A DNA stretch of 24,288 nucleotides from Actinomycetes bacterium. Lineage in GTDB: Bacteria; Actinomycetota; Actinomycetes; Actinomycetales; Actinomycetaceae. Position 1 is the first letter of the stretch. Each line of letters begins with the position of its first letter. Positions 7,627-15,100 of the stretch are shown piece after piece. The DNA lies in NCBI GenBank assembly GCA_023426345.1, contig JAFAAX010000166.1, positions 1 to 24,288 on the forward strand. The letters are read 5' to 3'. Below the pieces are notes generated by a model. That model made no database searches and was not told the origin of the DNA. It was given only the letters and a program-made list of their open reading frames with translations. The position numbers were made by a program, and so were the translations under genes.

Positions 7627-8301
7627 TCACAGGATCGACTGCCCCCAGATCGACCGCACGAGCCCCCCCTCGGGCCACGACTCCGCGTCGATCGCGAATG
7701 CCACATGATCCGCCCACTTCCCCGCGATGTTCATGTACCGCACGCGCAGCCCCTCCCGACGCAGCCCGAGCTTGCGGCACAGGCCGAGTGACCGGTCGTT
7801 CTCCGGGCGGACGTTGACCTCGACGCGGTGCAGCCCGCACTCGCCGATGACCAGGTCGATGACCATCGCGACCGACACGGAGCCCACGCCCCGGCCCGCC
7901 GACTCCTGGGTCATCCAGTACCCGAGCATCCCCTGCGACATCGCTCCGCGCTGGACGCCGGACAAGGAGACCAGGCCCGCGACGGCCCCGTCCAGCTCGA
8001 CGACCATCATCAGCGCGCTCCCCTCGCGCTGCTGGCGGTCCGACGTGCGCCGATAGCTCCCGAGATCGGGCAGCGACTCCTCCGACCCCGGCGGCAGCGT
8101 GGCCTCCCAGGGGCTCAGCCACAGGCGGTTCGCCCGCCGGACGTCGTCCACCCGATCATGGTCCCGCCCCAGGCAGGGGCGGACCGCCAGACGATCCGGA
8201 TCCGGCGCCCACGCGACGGGCCGCACCAGGCCGCGGCCGACGGGGTCCTCCACCACCAGGGTGAGCTCGGAGGGGGAACGCCCCCACACGCTGCGGAACA
8301 C
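7627..8301 (-). CDS. GNAT N-acetyltransferase, RimJ/RimL type
   Basis: A 224-aa protein of the RimJ/RimL branch of GNAT acetyltransferases, which use acetyl-CoA to acetylate N-terminal amines. The acetyl-CoA motif is QESAGRGVGSVSVAM (R/QxxGxG/A pattern), followed by HRVEVNVRPENDRSLGLCRK, typical of the family's last strands. The N-terminal 50 residues carry the LRPVAWxD-like opening. The start is GTG at 8301, nine bases after the glp stop, with AGGGGA overlapping that stop as Shine-Dalgarno. This suggests coupled translation as third gene of galU-glp-rimJ, a conserved actinobacterial order. The protein substrate is unknown; ribosomal protein acetylation is only the family precedent. Confidence 0.85.
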   Translation of the reverse strand: MFRSVWGRSPSELTLVVEDPVGRGLVRPVAWAPDPDRLAVRPCLGRDHDRVDDVRRANRLWLSPWEATLPPGSEESLPDLGSYRRTSDRQQREGSALMMVVELDGAVAGLVSLSGVQRGAMSQGMLGYWMTQESAGRGVGSVSVAMVIDLVIGECGLHRVEVNVRPENDRSLGLCRKLGLRREGLRVRYMNIAGKWADHVAFAIDAESWPEGGLVRSIWGQSIL

Positions 8302-8310
8302 CGCGTCCCC

Positions 8311-9639
8311 TCAGTCCAGGACCAGGCACTGCAACGCGTCGCCCGCGCGCACGTTCGTCACGTCCTCGGGGACCACCGCCAGCGCATTCGACTCGGCCAG
8401 CGCCGACAGCAGCAACGAGGCCGGCGCCCCCATCACCCGCGCCTGGTACCCGGCGCGCGGATCGCCCGCCAACCGCACGCGCACGAACTCGCGGCGCCCG
8501 CGCGGAGAGTACCAGGAGCGGTCCACGCGGGCCTGCACGGACGGCCGGTTGAGGACGGACCATCCCTGCATGTGCCGCAGGGCGGGCCGGACGTAGACCT
8601 CGAAGCAGACCTGGGCGGACACCGGGTCGCCGGGCAGGCAGAAGATCGGGGTGGCCTCCGCGTCATGCGGAGCGCGCACGGCCGCCCCCGCACCCGCGGA
8701 GGCGTCCCGGCGGGGGGGCGCGCCGCCGGAGGCGGCGCCGTCCTCGTCGATGGTCGACGAGGACGGCCCGCCCGCCCCCACCGTTCCCACGCCGAGGATG
8801 TGTCCGGGCCAGGCGGCCACGTTGTCGAAGCGGACCGTTCCCAGCGCGCCGAGGACCTCCCGGACAGTGTCGCCCGATCCGTAGGAGATCCCGCCGGTGG
8901 TGACGATGAGGTCCGCGCGCACCAGCTGGTCCTCGATGGTCTGGCGCAGGACCTGACGCTCGTCGGGCACCGCGGCGACGCGGAACGTCTGGGCCCCCGC
9001 ATCGGCGACCGCCGTGGACAGGGCGTGCCCATTGGCGTCGAACACGGTGCCGGGGCGGGCGCGACGGCCGGGCTCGACGATCTCGTCCCCGATGGAGATG
9101 ATGACGACCCGCGGACGCGGATGGACCATCACCCGCGAGCGCCCGACGCCGGCGAGCAGCGCCACCTGGCGGGCCCCCACGCGCGTGCCGCGGCGCAGGA
9201 CCACGCGGCCCTCCTCGACGTCCTCCGCCCGGCGGCGGATATTCTCCCCCACGGCGGGCTGCGTGCGGACCCCCACGCGGGCCTGCCCGTGGTCGGTGAA
9301 GTCCAGGGCGATGACCGCGTCGGCGCCCGCGGGCATCGGGGCGCCCGAGGCGATCCGGATGGCGCAGCCCGGCACCAGGGCCGCCGGATCGACGTCGCCG
9401 GCGCGGACCTCCTCGGTGACCGGGAGCTCGACGGGCGCCTCCGGGCGCGCGCCGTTCAGGTCGCCGGCGCGCACCGCGTAGCCGTCGCAGGCGGCCAGAT
9501 CGGCCACCGGCAGGTCGAAGGGAGCCTCGACGTCCTCGGCAAGCACGCAGCCGACGGCGTCGGCCAACTGGACGTCCAACTCCGGCTGCTGGCCGACGAC
9601 GGCCAGGCAGTCCTTGTAGAAATCGGCGACGGAGCGCAT
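8311..9639 (-). CDS. glp: Glp, gephyrin-like MoeA-family protein
   Basis: A 442-aa MoeA/gephyrin-family protein. MoeA proteins insert molybdenum into adenylylated molybdopterin; the actinobacterial paralogue in the galU-rimJ-glpR neighbourhood is Glp, which binds FtsZ and the receptor GlpR. Motifs: LACDGYAV (near 55), ASGAPMPAGADAVI (about 94-107), IISIGDEIVEPG and ITTGGISYGSGDTVRE in the MogA-like domain, and FCLPGDPVSAQVCFE. Family enzymes usually have LPGNP; here it is LPGDP. Between GHILGVGTVG and ATPIFCLPGDP lies an Ala/Gly/Ser-rich insert of about 40 residues (about 283-325) containing IDEDGAASGGAP, coded by a palindromic dispersed repeat. ATG 9639 has GAGAGGA upstream, ten bases after galU. 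No other molybdopterin genes are in the window, favouring the division role. Confidence 0.8.
   Translation of the reverse strand: MRSVADFYKDCLAVVGQQPELDVQLADAVGCVLAEDVEAPFDLPVADLAACDGYAVRAGDLNGARPEAPVELPVTEEVRAGDVDPAALVPGCAIRIASGAPMPAGADAVIALDFTDHGQARVGVRTQPAVGENIRRRAEDVEEGRVVLRRGTRVGARQVALLAGVGRSRVMVHPRPRVVIISIGDEIVEPGRRARPGTVFDANGHALSTAVADAGAQTFRVAAVPDERQVLRQTIEDQLVRADLIVTTGGISYGSGDTVREVLGALGTVRFDNVAAWPGHILGVGTVGAGGPSSSTIDEDGAASGGAPPRRDASAGAGAAVRAPHDAEATPIFCLPGDPVSAQVCFEVYVRPALRHMQGWSVLNRPSVQARVDRSWYSPRGRREFVRVRLAGDPRAGYQARVMGAPASLLLSALAESNALAVVPEDVTNVRAGDALQCLVLD
8718..8770. repeat. Palindromic dispersed repeat inside glp
   Basis: GCCGTCCTCGTC and GACGAGGACGGC form a perfect 12-bp inverted repeat with a 7-base loop (arms within 8734-8770). 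The left flank from 8718 (GGCGCGCCGCC) also matches the copy at 12029-12060. Both lie in frame, and both encode IDEDG followed by Ala/Gly/Pro. Confidence 0.6.
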
Positions 9640-9649
9640 CCGGGTCCTC

Positions 9650-10597
9650 TCAGTCCTCCGCCGGGGCGTCCGGCCGCGCGGCGAGCTCGCGCCGGATGTA
9701 GTCGAGCAGCTGCGGGCCCAGCTCGGGGTCCTCCAGCGCCAGCGACACGTTCGCCTCGAGGTAGCCCAACTTGTCGCCCGTGTCGAAGCGGCGATCCGTC
9801 ACGACGACGCCGTGCACGCCGCCGCCGAGGGCCGGATCCTCGTCGATGAGCTCCGCGTAGGCGTCGGTGAGCTGGTATTCGCCGCCGCGCCCGGGCCGCA
9901 GATCGGCCAGTTTGTCGAAGATCAGGGGATCGAAGACGTAGCGGCCGATGCCGGCGTACTGCGAGAGGACGCCGTCCGGGGACGGCTTCTCGACCACCTT
10001 GTCGACGCGCAGCAGCTCGCCGGGCGCCAGATCGACGCCGTCGGGCACGTCGACGGGGGTCACCGCGGCCGACGCGTAGGCGGTGGCCTGCTCGGGCGTG
10101 ACCTCCATGAGGGCCACCACGGATCCGCCGAGCGCTTGCCTGACTTGGATCATCTTCTGCAGTAGCGTCGACGAGGGGTGCATGAGGTCGTCGGGCAGCA
10201 TGACGGCGAACGGGGCGTCGCCGACGTGGAGACGCGCCTGGAGGACGGCGTGCCCCAGGCCCAGGGGATGCCCCTGGCGCACGGTGTGCATGCGCGCCAG
10301 GTCCCGGTACTCCTCGGCGACCGCGAGGAGGTCCGTCTTGCCCGCCTTGCGCAACGCGTGCTCCAGGGCGGGATCGGCGTCGAAGTACTCCTCGATGGGG
10401 TCCTTGCCGGTGCGCGTGACGATGAGCATGTCCTCGATGCCCGCCTCGGTGGCCTCCCGCGCGATGAACTCGATGGAGGGGCGGTCGACGATCGGCAGCA
10501 TCTCCTTGGGCACGGACTTCGTGACGGGGAGGAAGCGGGTGCCCCGTCCGGCGGCTGGGATGACGGCGTGACGGACGGGAGCGGTGCGTTCTGCCAT
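9650..10597 (-). CDS. galU: UTP-glucose-1-phosphate uridylyltransferase
   Basis: A 315-aa GalU. It makes UDP-glucose from UTP and glucose-1-phosphate in the cytosol, feeding glycan, trehalose and cell-envelope synthesis. The N-terminal nucleotide-binding signature AAGRGTRFLPVTKSVPKEML and IVDRPSIEFIAREA are canonical, and length is normal. The sugar-binding region GRGGEYQLTDAYAELIDED is present. The ATG at 10597 is the family start; upstream in-frame sequence shows no similarity. TACTGT seven bases before it suggests a leaderless message. It heads the galU-glp-rimJ operon and is divergent from the SAF-domain gene. Confidence 0.93.
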   Translation of the reverse strand: MAERTAPVRHAVIPAAGRGTRFLPVTKSVPKEMLPIVDRPSIEFIAREATEAGIEDMLIVTRTGKDPIEEYFDADPALEHALRKAGKTDLLAVAEEYRDLARMHTVRQGHPLGLGHAVLQARLHVGDAPFAVMLPDDLMHPSSTLLQKMIQVRQALGGSVVALMEVTPEQATAYASAAVTPVDVPDGVDLAPGELLRVDKVVEKPSPDGVLSQYAGIGRYVFDPLIFDKLADLRPGRGGEYQLTDAYAELIDEDPALGGGVHGVVVTDRRFDTGDKLGYLEANVSLALEDPELGPQLLDYIRRELAARPDAPAED

Positions 10598-10604
10598 GAT
10601 GGCC

Positions 10605-10610
10605 ACAGTA
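10605..10610 (-). promoter_or_regulatory. -10 element of a probable leaderless galU transcript
   Basis: TACTGT on the minus strand, seven bases before ATG 10597. It would drive galU-glp-rimJ. Confidence 0.45.
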
Positions 10611-10805
10611 GTCGAGCCGGGGAGCCGGGTCATAGACGTCGCCGCCGCGTCGTCGGCATCCTCCCGCGCGCGGGCGCCCGGGTGCCCGCCGCCCCGACCG
10701 TCCACAGGCGCCCTGCGTCCCCAGGTCCGGGAGGGGACCGCCGGGCATCCACAGTCCCGGGGTGCGCCCCTGGCGTCACGAGGGCGTCCCTGGTGGGCTG
10801 AGACC

Positions 10806-11471
10806 ATGACGACGCCTCGACGCCACGGACGCGGACCGGTCGACCGGTGGCCGGCCGTCCGCGCGCTCCTCCTCGCCACGGCCCTCGCCGCGGTGGCGGT
10901 GGGAGCCCTCATCGCGATGCGGCCGGCCCCCGACGGCGTGGCGGTGCTGGTGGCGCGCCGCGATTTCGCCACGGGGGAGCGGCTCTCCCCGGGCGATGTG
11001 GCCCAGGTGCGGGTTCCGGTCCCCGCCCGGCCCGCCGACGCCCTGGACTCCGTGGACGACCTGCCGCCGACGTGGCCGTCCGCGCCGATCCGGCAGGGGA
11101 CCGTGCTCACCGAGACGAACGTGGTCGGCTCCCCCGAGTCCCGTGCGCTCGGACCCGACGAGGCCCGCCTCGTCCTGTCGGTCGGCACCGATCAGGCCGT
11201 CGGCCTGGCGGCCGGGGACGCCGTCGACCTGTGGTCGACGCCCCTGTTGTGCGACGCCGAGCCGTGCGCGGCCTCTTTACTCGCCGCAAGTGTCCGCATA
11301 ACCTCTGTCCAGGAGCCGGAGGAAGCGTCCTGGTCCTCCTCGGACACCGCCCGGGTCGGCGTGGTCGTGAGGAGCCGGGACATCGACGCCGTCCTCGGGC
11401 ACGCGGCGACCGGCTCCCTCAGTCTCGTCCTGCGCGCGCCCGCCGCGCCCTCACCGACAGGAGCCCCGTGA
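10806..11471 (+). CDS. SAF-domain membrane-anchored protein (CpaB/RcpC-like N-terminus)
   Basis: A 221-aa protein with a basic N-terminus, one membrane helix (RALLLATALAAVAVGALIAM, about 19-38) and then an SAF domain (VAVLVARRDFATGERLSPGDV and later PIRQGTVLTETNVV). Such domains are found in the CpaB/RcpC Flp-pilus proteins and in antifreeze-like proteins. The C-terminal half carries the extracytoplasmic DAVDLWS segment seen in RcpC-like proteins, with two cysteines (LLCDAEPC) that could pair outside the cell. No other pilus genes are nearby, so a pilus role is not supported. ATG 10806 is the only plausible start (no in-frame start just upstream), with a weak ribosome site. Its stop overlaps the mscL start (TGATG), implying coupling. 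Confidence 0.7.
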   Translation: MTTPRRHGRGPVDRWPAVRALLLATALAAVAVGALIAMRPAPDGVAVLVARRDFATGERLSPGDVAQVRVPVPARPADALDSVDDLPPTWPSAPIRQGTVLTETNVVGSPESRALGPDEARLVLSVGTDQAVGLAAGDAVDLWSTPLLCDAEPCAASLLAASVRITSVQEPEEASWSSSDTARVGVVVRSRDIDAVLGHAATGSLSLVLRAPAAPSPTGAP

Positions 11472-11884
11472 TGATCCAGGGATTCAAGAATTTCATCTCC
11501 CGCGGCAACGCGATCGATTTGGCCGTCGGCGTCATCATCGGCGGCGCCTTCGCGATGGTCGTCGACGCACTGGTCGACAAGGTCATCAATCCGCTCATCG
11601 CGGGGCTCGTCGGAAAGCCGGACTTCGACGACCTCTGGGCGTTCCCGGTCGGCAGCGCCACGGTCCAGCCGGGCGCCATCCTCACCGCGCTCATCAACTT
11701 CCTCCTGGTCGCCCTGGCCCTCTACTTCTTCCTGGTCGTCCCCATGAACAAGCTGGCCGAGCGCCGCTCGTCCGGCGCGGCGGAGGACGCCCCGGCGTCG
11801 TCGGAAGAGGTCCAGCTCCTCACCGAGATCCGCGATCTGCTGGCCTCGCCCGCCGGCGGGACCGAGGGCGTGCCCCGGCACTGA
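11471..11884 (+). CDS. mscL: Large-conductance mechanosensitive channel MscL
   Basis: A 137-aa channel that opens under membrane tension to release solutes at hypo-osmotic shock. The signature FKNFISRGNAIDLAVGVIIG opens the protein, followed by TM1 (to about 40), a periplasmic loop (about 41-68), TM2 (ILTALINFLLVALALYFFLV) and a charged C-terminal helix (SSEEVQLLTEIRDLLA). The length fits the family. ATG 11471 overlaps the preceding TGA by one base and has GGAG eight bases upstream, so it is translated from the SAF-gene message. Confidence 0.95.
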   Translation: MIQGFKNFISRGNAIDLAVGVIIGGAFAMVVDALVDKVINPLIAGLVGKPDFDDLWAFPVGSATVQPGAILTALINFLLVALALYFFLVVPMNKLAERRSSGAAEDAPASSEEVQLLTEIRDLLASPAGGTEGVPRH

Positions 11885-11910
11885 GGACCGGCTCCTCCCG
11901 CTCCGGCGCG

Positions 11911-11949
11911 GCCGACGGGCGAGCGGCCCCCAGCAGGCGAGCCGTCGGC
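11911..11949. terminator. Bidirectional hairpin between convergent genes
   Basis: GCCGACGG (11911-11918) and CCGTCGGC (11942-11949) are a perfect 8-bp inverted repeat with a 23-base, partly self-complementary loop. It sits between the mscL stop and the stop of the convergent 79-aa gene. There is no clear T-tract on either side. Confidence 0.45.
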
Positions 11950-11955
11950 GCAAGA

Positions 11956-12195
11956 TCAGATCCGCGGCTGCCAGTGCGGGGGGACGTCGCCGAGCAGGCG
12001 CGCATCGTTCGCGCCGTCGCCGCGATCCGGCGCGCCGCCCGCAGGGCCGTCCTCGTCGATGCCGTTGTGGCCGAATCCCCCGCGCGCCAGGTCGTCGCCG
12101 CTCACGCGGTCCTCCCACGAGGGCGGCAGGCCCTCCGCCAGCAGACGGCGATCGACGTCGGAGACGATGACCGCGCGGCGGCGGCGCCTCGTCAT
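11956..12195 (-). CDS. Small acidic protein coupled to the helicase-like gene
   Basis: A 79-aa protein with basic start MTRRRRRAVIVSDVDRRLLA, then acidic and Gly-rich sequence, ending RLLGDVPPHWQPRI. I do not recognise a named family. Short proteins ending in a DVPPHW-like motif next to large helicase-like genes are, as I recall, common in actinobacteria. The ATG at 12195 overlaps the stop of the 1,361-aa gene (ATGA), so the two are probably co-translated. Residues 46-55 (IDEDGPAGGA) come from a copy of the dispersed repeat and resemble the insert of Glp. No membrane segment or catalytic motif is seen. Confidence 0.65.
   Translation of the reverse strand: MTRRRRRAVIVSDVDRRLLAEGLPPSWEDRVSGDDLARGGFGHNGIDEDGPAGGAPDRGDGANDARLLGDVPPHWQPRI
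12029..12060 (-). repeat. Dispersed repeat inside the 79-aa gene
   Basis: The core AGGGCCGTCCTCGTC (12043-12057, plus strand) has the flanks GGCGCGCCGCC and GATG shared with the glp copy. It is in frame and encodes IDEDGPAGGAP. Confidence 0.55.
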
Positions 12196-15100
12196 GCGCG
12201 CGGCGCGGTGCGGCGCACGACGTGGGCGAGCACCGCGTCCGTCTGGGCGCCGCGGCGGGTGAGCCCGAGCGTCTCGCGCAATTCCTCGACCAGGCGTTCC
12301 GGCGCACGGTCGACCCCGTCGGAGCGCAGCCACTGGGCCAACTCATCGAGCTGGTCGTCGCCGTAGGCCGCCAGCGGAAGCCCACGCGCGATCGCCGGCC
12401 GAGGCCCGCGCTCGGGCGCCTCGGCCGCCGTCTCCGCCGCCGAGGCCTCGGCGGCCTCAGCGGAGCGCGCATCGATCCGGGTCCGCGCCTGGTCCGATTC
12501 GGCGAGCGCCGCATCCAGGTGCGGATCCTCGACGGGCTCGTCGACGACCTCCACCTGCTCGGCCGCATCCGCGGGCACCGCGACGACGGCGTCCGCGGGG
12601 CCGTTGACCGCGTCCACGGCATCAAGGACCAGCTGGACGATCTCCTGGGCCTCGCGCTCGGGATCGGTGAACACGGCCATCGACAGCTCCGTGCGGACCT
12701 TCCACCCCTGCGCCTCCAGCATCGCGGGCCACACGCGGTCGCGGACCCGCAGCGACGGCTCGTCCGTGTACGTCTGGTCGTCGGTGAGCACGGCGACCAG
12801 CAGCCGTCCCGGCGCCTCCGGATGGCCGATCGCCAGGGGGACGCGCATGCCGCCGGGCACACCGACGTTGGGCACGACCTCCAGGCCCATCCCGTACAGG
12901 CGGTCCGCCAGGTCGACGAGCAGACGATCGGGCGCCGCCTCCAGGGTGGGCCACGGCGACCCGGCGTCGGCGCGGGGGCCGCCCTCGTCGCCGGCGGCCT
13001 CCGCCGTCTCGAGCAGGTCGACGAGCATCTGGGCGCCCTCCGAGGACAGGCGCCCGCGATCCACCTCCTCCGCGCGGATCGAGGAGACCACGGTGAGGTC
13101 GCCGCGCACGGCGCGCAGCGCGTCGCCCAGCACCGCGGCCCCCTCCGGCGTGGAGACCACGCCGAAATCGTGGAGGACCCGGCCGTGCGGCGTCTTCGCG
13201 AACCCGATGGTCAGCAGGATGCGGTCGCGGCTGAGGCCGCGCGCTTCCCGAGCGTCGACGACGACGAACGGCTCGACGGCGTCCGCGGCGAAGAACGAGG
13301 CGGCGCCCGGGGCGCCCTCGACGGCGCGGGCCACGGCCTGGCGGATGCGGTCGGCGTGGCGGGCGTTGAGCGCGATGACCGCCAGCGACTGGTCGGGGCG
13401 CTCGACGGCGTGGGCGATCACCGCGTCGACGACGTCGCGGACCTCCGCGGTGGAGGACTCCACCGAGACGGCGCCCGGCGCGGGCATCCCCGATCCGGTC
13501 GACCAGATGACACCCACGGGGGCGGAGTTCGTGGTCCACGGGACCAGCACGCCGGTCTGGTCGGAGCGGTAGCGCTGCAGCAGCTGGGCGACCTGGGCGT
13601 TGAGACGGCCCGGCGCCACCTCCAGCCGGGCGACGGGCAGGACATCCGCCAGCTGGTGCGCCGCGCCGTCCTCGGTCTGCGCGCCCAGGTCGGCGACCAC
13701 CACGACCTGCCGGGCGCGCGCGAGGATGGGGACCAGCTCCGCCATCGGCAACGAGTCGACGTCGTCGAGGACCACCAGGTCGACCCGGTGCCCCTCGGGG
13801 ACCAGCCGCGGCACGAGCGTCGGCACCGTGAGCACGACGGGCACCAAGTGGGACGTCAGCGGATGGCGCGCGTAGAGGTCCGCCGCGGGGGTCCGCGCCT
13901 GCATGGCGGCGAGGAGGTCCGCCTGCTGCTCGGGGCGCGTGGCCAACGCCTGCTGGCGCACCCGTCGCAGGCTCTGCAGGGACTGGGGCGCCAGGGACGC
14001 CACCTGCTCCTCGTCGAGTGCCCTCTCCTCCTCGAGCATGCCCTCCAGCCGCGTCGGGTCGAATCCCCCCAGCCGGGGCTCCTGGGCGAGCATCAGCCCC
14101 AGGATCGACGCCCACCACGCGAGATCGAGCTCCGCGTCGAGCATGTCGTCGCGGACGTGGCGGCCGCGCAGATCGGCGACCAGGTCCTCCAGGCCGGCCC
14201 CACTGAGGTCCTTGAGGACGGCCACCCGCTGAGGCAGCTGGCGCGCCCCCTCCGCGTCGGCGTTGAGGCGCTCGAGAAGCCGCGCGAGCTCCGTGATGCC
14301 CATGGTCCCCAGGTCCGGATGGGCTGTGGAGAACATGGGGGCGAGGTGGTCCAGATCGCCGCGCACGGACGCCGCCAACGCGGTCGCGTCATCGAGGTGT
14401 TCGGGTAGGACGGGCCATCCGTCCGTGTCGCAGTGGCGGCGCCAGACCTCGCGGCGCTCCTGGACCAGGAGCAGCTCGCGGTGGAGGTCCTCGACGTGGA
14501 CGCCGGGGCGCACCAGGTCGCGCGCCTGCTTGACCAGGCGGGTGCGCTGGGAGCGCCGCATCGCGATGCCGTGGTCGCGGCGCCACTGGCGCGGGGCCGT
14601 CGCGATCACCATGTCCGCCGCGGACCGCTCGAAGATCGACGGATGGAAGACGTCGAGGACGTCGCGCACGCCCTCGAGCATCTGGAGCTGTTCCTCCCAC
14701 TGCGCGACGGTGGTGGCCGGGACGATCCCCGTCTCTCCCGCGACGGCGCTCATCTGCACGCGCATGCGGGGCAGCGACTCATCGGCCAGACGCAGGATCC
14801 GCACCAAGACGTCGGTGACCTGCTCGGGAGCGTTGATGACGACGCCCTTCCAGGCGGCGTGCGCGGTGGTGGGCGAGAACAGCCCCAGCGCCGCGGCCCG
14901 ATGGAGCAGCGTCCGCTCGCGCTCCCCCTGGTCGCGCGCCACCTCGACGAGCACGTCCTCCGGCAGACGCACCCGCGTGCGCGGGCTCGGATGCGCGCCG
15001 GTGAGATCCGTGAGCACCTGGAGCGCGTCGTAGGCGGAGACGCCGAACCTCTTGAAGGGGCGGTGGAGGTACGTGGTGTGCAGGGACAGCGACTCGCGAA

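Noticed and set aside
8311..9639. Simple assignment as molybdopterin molybdenumtransferase MoeA
   Set aside because: Family membership is clear, but the galU/rimJ/glpR neighbourhood and absence of other moa/moe genes favour the Glp paralogue. A catalytic MoeA role is not excluded.
7828..9849. A 673-codon plus-strand frame across rimJ and glp
   Set aside because: Antisense to two well-identified genes; composition typical of a GC-rich shadow.
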